Source: Hemerocallis citrina (lineage: Eukaryota > Streptophyta > Magnoliopsida > Asparagales > Asphodelaceae). From it: 64,000 nt of DNA. The notes beneath the pieces were generated by a model, which was not told the DNA's origin, searched no databases, and worked only from the letters and a program-made list of their open reading frames with translations. Within the stretch, counting starts at the first letter, position 1. Each line of letters opens with the position of its first letter. The position numbers and the translations under genes are program-made. Shown here piece after piece: positions 20,415-31,473 of the stretch. Location: the NCBI GenBank assembly GCA_017893485.1, contig CM030366.1, positions 47,738,283 to 47,802,282 on the forward strand, written 5' to 3'.

Positions 20415-23030
20415 TGTAGCGCCACAAATCCCTATACCGGGGACCTGAGACCCTACTCCAGGAGTCGAACTTCAAAATATCCAAATCACAGAAGTACCGG
20501 AAATTTAAAAACTTTTATTCCATATAAAGATTACATTTACAAGGGTTACAATGTCCAAATAAAAGTTACAATATTTACAATAATATAACAATGCTTGTAT
20601 ATATCCCTTGGATCCTTGGACTAACTCGAGCTCCGTGGTTCCTGTAGATCGGCTCTGAATACCTACAAGGTGGGAAACGTCAGTACTTCGACTGACGCAA
20701 AGCTGGTGATAACAGCGATCCTCTAAAATTCAATCACAACCAATAATTTATGCAAAATAGATTGGTGATGTGCCAAAACAAGGGTTTAGTGGATTCGGGT
20801 TCTAGTGCAGTGTTATGACATGACCTTAGGTCTAGATGCCACAAACTCACATGCCAAACTTCTAATGCAAGCAAGACTTTGGATCACGAATGCATCCCAT
20901 ACTACATACGCCCCCAAATCTAGCCGTCTTTCTCCACAATATAGGGATTCGAACCCTCGACATGCACCTTACTCTTGTACACACTCCAGTTCCCAATAGA
21001 TTGTCCGTCGCCCAAGGAGATTGCAGCGGTCGGTCTATTTCCGCCCTGCAGTGCCCAAGTGGTCACCGCCAGTTGGTACCCGCGTACGGACCTCCTTAGA
21101 AACCACGTTGAACCTGGTCCTTACAACCCTTGGTTCCACATGTCCATTCATGGACTCTCGCATACGTGTTCACCCCTGGCCCGGGTTATGAACAAATATA
21201 TACCAAACACAAAACACAAACCCGCGCTTTAGGGACGTGAGCACCACGGAAGGTCAATTCCTTCGGGCCTCCCGCGCCTTACTCCGGCAAACTTTGGGAA
21301 TCAACAGATCGAGATACGAGCCGGGGACTCAATCCATGAGCGGCCGAGGACGTATCCCTACGACTGGAAGATACAACACCGCCTATGGCTTACTAAGACT
21401 AATGCAATTTCCCAACCCCCTAATAAACCATTCTAACCCCTACCTTACTCTAATCATTCGGGTAAGAATTACTGCTTCCACACTTGCCTATCAACCTCTG
21501 GCCCCTGGCGACACCGGTCCGGTTTGCCGCTTCTCTGACTTGGACTCGTCCAGCAAAATAGCCTACGCCTGCCGCTACCACGGCTATAAATATAAAATTG
21601 CCCCGTGAGCTCCACTCACTGGCATGCACGGACGTCCTATGCTCGGCAGAAGTCTAATAATATAGGCTTGATAGGTGCAAGGTATCCTTTACCCTAGTGA
21701 CTAACTCGAGTCACACATCCCACTCGGGGAAACAACAACCTCAATAACAGAGATCGACCATCCCTAGCCACGAGTCACCGACTCGGCTCACACACAAGGA
21801 AAAATTGTTTTCACAATCCTTAATCCTAACCCAGACTAAGCAACCTACGGGTTTCTGCCCGATCTCAAGATGGTCATAACTTTATCGATACAACTCCGAT
21901 TGGAGTGTATGGCCCCAACCTGGAAAAGTACGATCCTAAGCTATAACTACCTAGTTGATCACAAGCTTAGACTCAACCGTCTAAGTCCTCAAATTAGCTT
22001 TTCAAGCTCCAACCCGCGTGCTTCCTGTGCACGGGCTACACCTTACCATTAAGACAAGATTCTACTTGTTCATCAGAACAACACAACTTAATTTCAGTAG
22101 AAGGGTATGGGTGTCCTCAACAACTCTCTAGTTGGTCATGAGTACAATTTACACCATTAAGTCACCCTAACACACTCATCTATCATCAATACACCCATTA
22201 CACAATTGGTCTATCCAATTCAGAGCATTCAGCTCTACCATCGTCCTTTGTCCAGTCTTACAAAAATCATAAAAATTCCACTGTTTACTGGATTTGCCTC
22301 AAATTAGTTTTGTTGGAAAGGTCTAGGTGTCCCCTACAACTCTCTCCTGGGTCATGATCCTCAAAATATGCCTCTAACAGGTCTCAAGTTTTCAATCTTT
22401 ACAGAGTGTCGAAACTGGCTGAAAACAGCACAGTGCTCAATCACAAAATCACAGTAAATTGCACACTTGTCTAATTGACACAAAATTTATGGTGGTGATA
22501 CCAGACATCATACCCAACATTATGCAAAAGACCTCATGTCAAAATTCTAAGTATTAAGTGAGTAATAGCTACTGCAAGTTATCTCGGAAACCATCCAGTT
22601 TTCACCTCAGATACTGATCATAGATAGATTTTTCTCATGCCTCTAAAATCATCCAAACAATTTACTGATTTTTTTAGATAATCAACATGCATTAAGGAAT
22701 AATGAGTAAAAATTTCAGATCAAAATCATGCTTCAATAAATTAAGAAAATGTCTACAATATCAACCATTCTGTTTTACTTTTCCTGAGTCTGCCTTACGA
22801 CATATATCCATCTCACAATTTGATTAGCACATCAAATGATCATATAAAAATCTGAAATAAATCATGGATGATCATAACACATAAATGAACAAACCTTTTA
22901 ATTTTGTGGTCTAATTCAACATATTGTGCTCTCGAAAAAATCCACAACATGGCATTCTGAACCAGCTTTTCCTAGTTCCATTCTGACTTCTACTTCTAAC
23001 TTTAGAAAAAGTAATCCTATGCATTCTAAC
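20415..23030 (-). repeat. 5' LTR of element B, 3' portion (split)
   Basis: The first 2.6 kb in + coordinates match 11759-14370. The copy then breaks at CTAAC (23026-23030), where element C is inserted, and resumes at 34693-35324. The two parts without the duplicated 5 bp total 3243 bp, close to the 3265 bp of the other LTR. No gene is seen in it. Confidence 0.9.
23026..23030. repeat. Target site duplication CTAAC of element C (left copy)
   Basis: CTAAC at 23026-23030 and again at 34693-34697 flank the element. The undisturbed sequence in the other LTR of B (GCATTCTAACACACATG near 14369) carries it once, proving the insertion point. Confidence 0.95.
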
Positions 23031-23561
23031 TGTAATACCCTGATTTTTCAATTAATGAAAAATTATTTATTTTGCATGTAGTGTGCACGTGCAATATTTT
23101 AGTTGAATTAAAATCTTATAATTATTTTTATTGTGATGTGTATGAATATTTAAATATGTGTTCTCAAATTATTTTATACAAAAGCCTTTTTCTTTAAATG
23201 GATAGGAAGCCTTATTTTAAAGCCTTTTTCTTAAAGCCCAAAATATATTTTATTTATTTTATTTTTGGCCCATAAAACTAAGCCCATGGATTAATTTATT
23301 TAAAAAGTTTATTTTATTTACAAATCAAATGCACAATTTTTGGCCTAGTTGCATACACGTGCACTACACGTACACGTGCAATGCACACTACTCCTAGTAG
23401 GCCGGATTGCTTCTTTTTGGAGGGAGTTTTGAATTTGGTCATGGTGTTCATGGAGGTAGTTATGTGAATGTGGGTAGTTGTGGTAACTCCTACTCTCATC
23501 CTAGCCTTCCATCCTACAACCAACCAACTAATCCTAGCCCTCCATTCTAGTTGATTTCTAG

Positions 23562-23569
23562 TATAAATA
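23562..23569 (+). promoter_or_regulatory. LTR promoter TATA box (element C)
   Basis: TATAAATA followed by CCCCCTCCC sits about 530 bp into the LTR. Transcription would start near 23595. The same motif is at about 31994 in the 3' LTR, where it could drive read-out into the flank. Confidence 0.6.
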
Positions 23570-24151
23570 CCCCCTCCCATGGCTATATTCATATGCAATT
23601 ATATCTTTCTAAAACTATAGTCTAATTTAGTAGTAAGTTGTGAGTGAAAAGATTGAGAGGATTGTGTGGGATTGTATTGCTTTCAACAAGGAGGAGAAGG
23701 GCCGGCTATTCAAGGAGGGAAGCTTTCGGTGGTGTTGTGGAGCTTGTGCGCGCATCGTCTAGGAGGAGGTGCATTCATTCGCAAAGGACTTTCGTTGCTA
23801 TTGTGTTGTTTTCTCTTCATACAAGGTGGGTAAAATTTTCCATATTTCTAAAGTAGAAATGCTTGCTAAAATGAATGAATGATAGTGGGTTTGTTTTCCT
23901 TGTTTCTAATTAGAAATGATGTTAGTATTATATTGAGAAATGATGCATGAAAAATGTTAATATGAGTACACCCTTAATTGGAGAATTGACCAACAAATTG
24001 ATTGGAATGTGAGTATGCAATTGTATGTGATTGGATTAGTAAAAATCTAAGTTGCTATGGATTAATTATAACCATGAATGTGAACTTGGGCTAATAAGGA
24101 GATTTGTGGCATTAATTGTTGAGAAATGTCGGAAAAGAAATGTTCTGGTAA

Positions 24152-24882
24152 GTCGACTTAGGACCCTGTAAGTCGACTTATATGCTCATTTAAGTCGACT
24201 GGTGCTGTTATAAGTCAACTATTTACTTAAAATCATGGATGTTTCCCCCCTGAACAGTCGACTTACTCTAGTATGAGTCGACTGGTACTGATGCATTTTT
24301 ATAAACTCGAATGTTCTACTTTTTGAAATACATGAGACTTTATAAAGATAATTTGGGAATTGTTGCATGAAATAAAATGTGATTTGAGAATAAAAGGTGT
24401 GACCAGAACTATGATTTTGATATGTGTATTTTTGGGAAATTATACCGTGCAAAAGAACTAGAAATTAAGAAGACTAGTATAGTAAAGATTGAAGTGACAT
24501 TATAGATGCATGAAAATATGAATTATGAATATTCGTTAGTACTTCTCATTTCGAGAACAATGTGATATCCATGAAATGTGAATTATTCTTGTTGAAGAAT
24601 AGCGTGACAAAATATGATGTGTGATTCCTTAATTTGAGATTTTAAACTGGTCAGTCGACCTAATGTGTGTAGCGGTCGACTGTATAGAATTTGAGAAATT
24701 ACATAATTGAACTCTGCAAAACAGGCGACTGTGTTGAACGACAGTCGACTGTCCTGTGATTGATAATTGAAATTGGAACACTGCGGAACAGCCGACTGCC
24801 GTGTGCAGCAGTCGACTCTCCCGAGTGGTTATGAAGAACTTGAATTGACTGAACAAGTCGACTGGAAGAGATCCAAGTCGAC
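24152..24882 (+). repeat. Cluster of paired GTCGAC motifs in the LTR of element C
   Basis: Fourteen GTCGAC or one-mismatch motifs occur at 24152, 24172, 24194, 24214, 24257, 24277, 24654, 24675, 24724, 24744, 24791, 24811, 24857 and 24877. They fall into seven pairs with starts 20-21 bp apart (the first four are spaced 20, 22 and 20). Most sit inside AGTCGACT, itself a palindrome. The cluster is kept in the 3' LTR from about 32584. Even spacing of two helical turns suggests protein binding sites on one face of the DNA, or paired small hairpins. Confidence 0.8.
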
Positions 24883-25396
24883 TGTCCAGAGTGTTTGATA
24901 TGTCAGAGAAACTATTCTGTCTATTTTGAGGATTGTGAACTTTATGGTTGATGTTGATGAACTCTTTTTATTGCTGTATGAATTTACATGAAATGAATCA
25001 TAGTTTTTGAATTGAGTATTTACATGAAATAAATCATAGATTCGGATTGAGAATTACATGAATATGGAAGCTAAGATCATGATATGCTCAGGCAATGAAA
25101 AATGAACTCATGAGCTGGGAATGCTCAGATTATGTTAGAATTTGTGAATTGGAATTGAAATGAAAGAGTAGCTAAGTCTCCCCCGGCATTTGGAAAGAAA
25201 TGAAATGAATATTGAAAAGAAAGACCAAGGTTGGTCATGTTGAAACGAATGAATAAGTCCGGATGAGTGGAGAGGCTAACTCTAGAGCTTTGATTTTTAT
25301 TCATGATTCTAATAATTACTACATAGTGGAGAGGTGATGAAAGTAGGAGAAAAACACGAGTGAGGGCCATCGGATTTGCGGCGGAGGGTATTTCAC

Positions 25397-25640
25397 AGGT
25401 TCTTCACGATGAGTCGTGACATGACGTGGATACGGCTCCAGGGTGCCGTGGCGGCAGAGAGTATTTCACAGGTTCTTCACGATGCGTCGTGACATGACGT
25501 GGATACTGCTCTAGCGTACCGTCCCTATGGTGACACTTGTGGGATGTTTGGTGACTGCATGAGGATCATGTGCCATGAAGGAGGCTGAATTGTCCATAGG
25601 TTCTTCACGATGAGTCGTAACATGACGTGGGATTCCCCTC
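25397..25640 (+). repeat. Three copies of a hairpin-bearing repeat in the LTR of element C
   Basis: AGGTTCTTCACGATG(A/C)GTCGT recurs at about 25397, 25470 and 25598, each followed by ACATGACGTGG. Within it CACGA-TGAG-TCGTG can form a 5-bp stem (25405-25418, 25478-25491, 25606-25619; the last is imperfect). The 3' LTR has the same three copies from about 33829. Confidence 0.75.
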
Positions 25641-26263
25641 CAGTTTTTGTACACGTGCTTGCACTCATAGATCATCTAAGACACTACCGTAGTTACAGTA
25701 GTAGATTAAGTCATGGCGAGGGATTGAACCCTACAAAGATGAAGAACGATTAAGAGGCTTGCCCTCGGACCTATGTAGTATGGGATGCATAGACTCCGAA
25801 CAAGTGTGCATTAGTGTCATGTAACATAAATAATTGCATTAAGGATTAAGTGCACAATCACAACACGACATCAATAGGGTAGTCCCTTTAATTTGGATTT
25901 GTGACAAGTTTGTGTTTGCTAAATATGGAAAATTAAGTTATACTATTTCCGGCATAGAGAGGATGGCCGTGTATAATGATCGTCGGTTGAATAAACTGAC
26001 GTATCCACTGTCTTATATGCAGGTAAATAGCATGTTAAAGGTTAAAGAGGAATGGATGCTTAAAGATTTTACCATGTTGTTGTATATTTATTCAAATGTT
26101 GTATATTTTTACTTCCGCTGTGCAAATGAAAAGTGTAATATTGATGTGAACTCTGATGTATAGTGAAAAGTTTAAATTTCCTTGTAAAATTGTACCGAAG
26201 AAAGTGAAAAGATCCTGTAGAACATCTCGAATTCAGTGTTTTGGGATTCGGGGCGTTACAGAG

Positions 26264-26277
26264 TGGTATCAGAGCCA
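26264..26277 (+). promoter_or_regulatory. Primer binding site of element C (initiator tRNA-Met)
   Basis: TGGTATCAGAGCCA starts 3 nt after the LTR end and matches the complement of the initiator tRNA-Met 3' end, the usual primer of Tekay-type chromoviruses. Confidence 0.95.
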
Positions 26278-26429
26278 CACTTTCTATGCTTTCTACACTT
26301 TTACCAATTTATAAAGAACGACACCCTAGATGTGGACATTAGAGTGTGTGTTCGAGTTTAGATATTTAAATGTAAGTGACTTACATTTGTGTTGCTCTAT
26401 GACTTATGCTTCTTCCTCTCTATTCTAAG

Positions 26430-26855
26430 ATGGCTGATCACTTCGACCCTGCTGGAGATGACGACTGGCATATCATTGAGGAAGAGTACCATCCTGGACC
26501 GGCAGATTCCGAGGACGAGTATCACCCTGGGCAAGCAGATTCTGATGAGGAGGAGTGGCCTGAATCTCGAGAGATTACCCCACCTCCAGATTCATCTGAC
26601 GATTCTTCTTCTGATGAAGAAGAGGAACCAGTTCCAAGTGGTCTTGTGACTTCTCTTCAGAGGCAGGTAGAGACACTGCGAGAGAGAGTCGGATTATTGG
26701 AGGCTCAGCTGGCGAAGCGAAAGGACGACTTTTCAGTTCTCAGTCACCGGGTATGGGAACTTGAAAAGAGGAAGAACCTGACTGATGTGCTGAATGATGA
26801 AGTTGATGAACTACGGGAAGAACTTCAAGCAGCGAAGAGGACCCTTAGGAGTTAG
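26430..26855 (+). CDS. Element C ORF0: acidic coiled-coil protein upstream of gag
   Basis: This uninterrupted frame of 141 aa starts at ATG 26430, directly after a pyrimidine-rich TTCCTCTCTATTCTAAG; an ATG at 26406 in the same frame would add eight residues. Residues 1-80 are very acidic with repeated EDEYHPGQADSDEEE-like segments; 80-141 form a predicted coiled coil (LQRQVETLRERVGLLEAQL, ending DEVDELREELQAAKRTL). It matches the place and layout of element B ORF0 but shows little identity. It is one of the few undamaged frames in this element, although gag and pol are broken. Function unknown; an RNA- or Gag-binding accessory role is only a guess. Confidence 0.7.
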   Translation: MADHFDPAGDDDWHIIEEEYHPGPADSEDEYHPGQADSDEEEWPESREITPPPDSSDDSSSDEEEEPVPSGLVTSLQRQVETLRERVGLLEAQLAKRKDDFSVLSHRVWELEKRKNLTDVLNDEVDELREELQAAKRTLRS

Positions 26856-26998
26856 ATTGTTGTAGCTTCTATTTTCTTCCGTTCTGATGTTAAGAAATGT
26901 TTTTAATTCGAATGTATAAAGTTGGAATTCAATTAAATGCAAGTTGGTTTAAATTCTTGTCTTATACTTCGAATTTAATGGATCTTTTGCATCAGAAT

Positions 26999-27999
26999 AT
27001 GTCGAGAAGAGGAGCTAGGAATGGGGAAGGTTTGGATCTGGAGACCAAACTTGCAAGGGTCTACCAGACGCTTAATGCAGTGGCTATGAACCAAGGAAGG
27101 GGGCCGGTGAATCCAGTACCCGAGGCGATTAAGCTGGTGGAATCGTTCAAGAGAATGAAACCACCTGTATTCGAAGGAAAGTCAGATCCAGATGCGGCTG
27201 ACAACTGGATTCGGCAAGTGGAGACAATCTTTGAGGTGTTGGAGACACCGGAGGGCAGCAAGGTCAAGTTGGCGACTTTGCAATTCGAGAAGGATGCGGC
27301 TGTTTGGTGGCAGTCGATGAAGAAGACCATGGGAGGTATAGTGCTTGGCTGGGATTTCTAGAGGAATTCCGCAGTCACTATTTCCCCTCCGATGTTCAGG
27401 AGAAGAAGGCCATGGAGTTTCTGTCGCTTCAGCAAGGCAGCATGTCAGTGAGGGAGTATGAGACCAAGTTTACTTAGCTCTCTAGGTATGCGCCTGAACT
27501 GATAATGGATGAGGCTAAGAAGGCTCGTAAGTTCGAGCATGGACTGAGGCTAAGCTTGAGGTCTCGGATGATACCTCTCGGTATCAGAAGATTCGACAAG
27601 TTGGTGAAGAGGGCAGCAGCGACAGAAGCAGATATGGAGCAGTTCCAAGTTATTCAGAACCGAAGGAATAACTGGCAGACTGGTAAGAGGCCTGCACATT
27701 CTGGGAGTTTCAAGGGGCAACCATCTGCACAAAGGTTCAAACCGACAGGGACGAACGCTGTTAGTGTAGCTGGAGGACCTGGAAACAATGTGGTGAGACC
27801 TCCTGCGGTGACTTGCTTCAATTGTGGTGAGACGGGACATTTCATGTCTCAATGCTCCAAGCCACGGAACAGTAATCGCAATGTACCAATGCAGCAGTCT
27901 GGAAAGAGGCCGTACCAATCAGGGCGAGTATTTGCCTTGACGGAGGCTGATGCTGAGGAAGCAGATGAGGTCATCTCTGGTACGAGGGTTGATGTTTAG
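26999..27999 (+). pseudogene. gag: Element C Gag, broken by a frameshift and a stop
   Basis: The start ATG at 26999 lies 3 nt after an acceptor-like CTTTTGCATCAG. The capsid domain is clear (MKPPVFEGKSDPDAADNWI, then VWWQSMKK, HYFPSDVQEKKAMEF and REYETKF), followed by one zinc knuckle CFNCGETGHFMSQC at about 27817-27860. A one-base deletion near 27357 (TTCTAGAGG where element B implies TTCTTAGAGG) shifts the frame, and TAG at 27475-27477 replaces a glutamine codon seen in B. The unspliced frame ends at TAG 27997-27999, seven codons past the intron donor. Gag from this copy would be truncated before the zinc knuckle. Confidence 0.9.
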
Positions 28000-28068
28000 T
28001 GGTTTTGTCATTTCTTCTTCCCGCTCATATTGTGAAACTGTTATATAATGGTGTGTATTATGTAACAG
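27980..28068 (+). other. Predicted 89-nt intron between gag and protease (element C)
   Basis: The donor is TCTG|GTACGAGG at 27980 and the acceptor TTATGTAACAG|GA ends at 28068. It is phase 1, splitting a glycine codon; joining restores one frame from gag into protease. Acceptor sequence TGTAACAG|GA is identical to that of element B, although the intron interiors differ. Without splicing, translation stops at 27997-27999. Confidence 0.75.
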
Positions 28069-31000
28069 GAGAACTTTATCTTAATGGAATGAAAGCTGTT
28101 GTATTGTTCGATACTGGATCCTCTCATTCATTTGTGTCTCCTAAATTTGCTAAAGTGTTGGGAGTGGAACCAAAGATCTTTCCAGGCAAGATCTTAGTAG
28201 TAGCTACTCCATCAGGGGAAACTTTGACCACTGATCGGTGTTACGCTGATTGCGAGATTGTGATTGGAGATCGAGTCTTTGGCATTGATCTGATCGAGCT
28301 GACTATCTTGGGAGTCGATGTTATCATTGGCATTGATTGGATGTCGGTGTACAGTGCAAGCATCGAGTGTAAGACCAAGACGGTAACAGTGAAGGCTCCA
28401 GGTGGACCTGAAGTCACTTTCCGAGGGAAGCAGAAGTGTGCTAAGTTGGTGGCAACTATCCGCAAGGAAGAGACTCCTGTGGAATTGCAAGGGATTCCTG
28501 TGGTTCGGGACTATCCGACTGTGTTCTTGGATGATTTTCCTGGGTTACCCCCGCATCGTGATGTAGAGTTCAGCATCACTGTTCAACCGGGAAGTGCACC
28601 CATTTCTAAGGTACCTTATAGGATGGCTCCAGTGGAACAGGATGAAGTGAAACGGCAGATTGAGGAACTGTTGGAGAAAGGCTTTATTCAACCTAATGCG
28701 TCACCTTGGGAGCACCAGTGCTTTTGGTAAAGAAGAAGGATGGATCGATGAGAATGTGTACCGATTACCGAGAGCTGAATAAGGTCACTGTTCAGAATAA
28801 GTATCCGATTCCTCGAATTGATGACTTGTTCAATCGTCTACAAGGAGCAACTGTATTCTCCAAAATATATCTTCGATCAGGATATCACCAAGTGCGAGTG
28901 AAAGCTGAAGATGTGCACAAAACTGCATTTAGAACTCGGCATGGGCATTACGAATTCTTAGTTATGTCATTCGGAGTGACGAATGCACCCGCAATCTTCA
29001 TGGATTTGATGAACAAAGTTCTGAGGCCATTTATTGATTCTTTCGTCGTGGTGTTTATCGACGATATTCTCGTGTACTCCAAGTCAGAGGAGGAGCACAC
29101 TGAGCATCTGGCAGTAGTTTTGCAGAAGTTGGAAGAGCAGAAGTTGTATGCCAAGTTATCTAAGTGTGATTTCTGGAAATCTGAAGTGGCATTCCTAGGT
29201 CACATCCTTTCTAAGGAGGGAGTGGCAACTGACCCTCAGAAGATAGAGGCAGTGAGAGATTGGGCCAGGCCTACTACAGTGAAGGAAGTCAGAAGTTTAC
29301 TTGGGATGACTGGATACTACAGGAGATTCATTCAAGGTTATGCTCAGATAGCTGTACCGCTTACTGGACTTACCAAGAAGAATGTGAGCTTCAAGTGGAC
29401 TGAGCAATGTAAGGCGAGCTTTCAGGAGTTGAAAGAGAAGCTTACTACTGCACCTATTTTGGCTTTGCCTAGAGCAGGTGTTGAGTATGATGTTTATAGC
29501 GATGCTTCACATCGTGGGCTTGGTTGTGTCTTAATGCAAGAAGGAAGAGTAATCGCTTATGGGTCTAGACAACTACGACCACATGAGAAGAATTACCCGA
29601 CTCATGATCTAGAGTTGGCTGCGATTATCTTTGCTTTGAAGCAATGGAGGCACTATGTGTACGGTGAGAAGTTGAACATGTACACGGACCACAAGAGCTT
29701 GAAGTATATATATCAGTGAAGTGACCTGAATCTGAGGCAGCGAAGATGGTTAGAAGTGCTCGAGGATATGCGACCTGAGATCAAGTATCATCCTGGAAAG
29801 GCTAATGTTGTGGCTGATGCACTTAGCCGCAAGAGCAGTTTGGCCAGCTTGATTACAACTCAGAAGCACCTGGTTGAGGAGTTGGACCGAGCAGGTATCG
29901 AGGTTGCCTTGCAAGGATTAGGAGCATCTTTGGCTCAGTTGAGGCTTCAGCCTACTTTGAATGCAAGGATTATTGCAAGTCAGGAGCTTGATGCTGATAT
30001 TTTGGAGATGAAGGAATAGGTTGGCGCTGGCAGGTTTCCTGGATTTCAAATCAGGGATGGAGTGCTGTGGTTCGGAGATAGGCTGTGCGTTCCAAATCAG
30101 GCGGACCTGAAGGAGAGTATTCTTCAGGAGGCGCATGCTACTCTTTTGTCGGTACATCCTGGGAGTACTAAGATGTAAAAGGACATCAAACAGTATTTTT
30201 GGTGGTCAGGTTTGAAGCGGGATGTGGCTGAATTTGTTGCGAAGAGGTTTGTCAGCAAGTCAAAGCCGAAAATCAGAGACCCGGAGGTCTATTACAGCTG
30301 TTACCTATTCCGGAATGGAAGTGGGATAACATCAGTATGGATTTCATCACGGGATTGCCTAAGAGTCCTAAAGGCAATGATGCGATTTGGGTTATAGTTG
30401 ATCGACTGACCAAGTCCGCTCACTTTTTGGCGATGAAACTCACTGCTTCGATGGACAAGTTGGCTGAGATGTATGTTGGTGAGATTGTCCGACTTCATGG
30501 TGTTCCCTCAACTATTGTGTCTGATCGAGATGCGCGGTTTACTTCGCATTTCTGGAGGAGTCTTCAGACAACTTTGGGTACCAAGACAGATTTCAGCACT
30601 GCTTTTCATCCGCAAACCGATGGAAAGACCGAGAGAGTCAACCGTATTCGTGAGGATATGCTTCGGTGTTGTATACTAGACTTTGGAGGCAGTTGGGTAA
30701 GGCATTTACCTTTGGTAGAGTTTTCCTACAACAACAGTTTTCAGGCTAGCATCGGGATGGCGCCGTACGAAGCTTTGTATGGTAGGAAGTACAGAACACC
30801 TGTTCGTGTTATGAAGTTGGGGAGCGGCAGTTGTTTGGCCCTGAGCTTGTACAGAAGACTTCTGAGAAGATTGTTCTGATCAGGAAAAGGTTGGTGGAAG
30901 CTCAGAGCATGCAGAAAAGCTATGCAGACAACCGGAGAAGGGACCTTGAGTTTGAGGTTGGTGACTTCGTCTTTCTGAAAGTATCGCCCGGTAAAGGTGT

Positions 31001-31376
31001 GGTTCGATTTGGCAAAGGCGGGAAGTTAACCCCGAGGTTTATAGGTCCGTATAAGATATTGAAAAGGATCGGAAAAACTGCTTACTGGCTTGAATTACCG
31101 GAAGAGTTGTCTCAGGTGCACAATGTCTTTCATGTGTCTATGCTGAGAGGTTATATCCCAGATCCGAGTCATCATTTGCCTGAAGTGCCAGAAGGTTTGC
31201 AGTTGGATCTGAACTACATCGAGTCTCCTGTCGAGATTGTTGACCGTAGGGAGAAAGTCTTGAGGAATAAGACGATACCGATGGTCAAGGTGGTCTGGAG
31301 AAACCATTTGGTTGAAGAGGCTACTTGGGAGTCTGAGGAGAGGATGTTGAAGGATTATCCTGAGCTCTTTGCTTGA
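28069..31376 (+). pseudogene. Element C pol: protease, RT, RNase H, integrase, chromodomain-like end; broken
   Basis: Protease (VLFDTGSSHSFVS) is at about 28105-28145, RT at about 28640-29160 (FIDDILVYS at about 29056), RNase H to about 29720, integrase at about 30030-30880 and a chromodomain-like end (VKVVWRNHLVEEATWE) to the stop at 31376. Lesions: one-base deletion near 28708 (GGG for GGGG before AGCACCAG), TGA 29717-29719, TAG 30017-30019, TAA 30176-30178, a frameshift near 30245 in the zinc finger, and another near 30803. In RT motif A the sequence is [10 protein letters not shown] where other copies have [10 protein letters not shown]: a catalytic aspartate is replaced by tyrosine (codon 28868-28870). 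Pol from this copy cannot be active. Confidence 0.9.
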
Positions 31377-31457
31377 TTGTATCTTTGTATCTTTTGTTCT
31401 TGTTGTTGTGTTTTTTGTTTTTCTCGCTCTTGACTGTAGTTCCGGGGACGGAACTAT

Positions 31458-31473
31458 TTTAAGGAGGGAGTGT
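31458..31473 (+). promoter_or_regulatory. Polypurine tract of element C
   Basis: TTTAAGGAGGGAGTGT directly precedes the 3' LTR start TGTAATACCC at 31474. The purine run AAGGAGGGAG matches that of element B. Confidence 0.8.

Larger units (their letters stand above)
23031..26260 (+). repeat. 5' LTR of element C
   Basis: This 3230-bp LTR has a TATA box (AGTATAAATACCCCC, about 23562). A donor-like AAG|GTGGGTAA lies at 23826, about 240 nt after the likely start. It also holds a cluster of paired GTCGAC motifs (24152-24882), three copies of a hairpin repeat (25397-25640), and otherwise AT-rich non-coding sequence. Frames within it recur in the 3' LTR and look non-coding. Confidence 0.95.

Noticed and set aside
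26264..26277. tRNA gene at the GGTATCAGAGCC strings (also 20388 and 49571)
   Set aside because: These are primer binding sites complementary to a tRNA 3' end. No cloverleaf-forming flanks are present.
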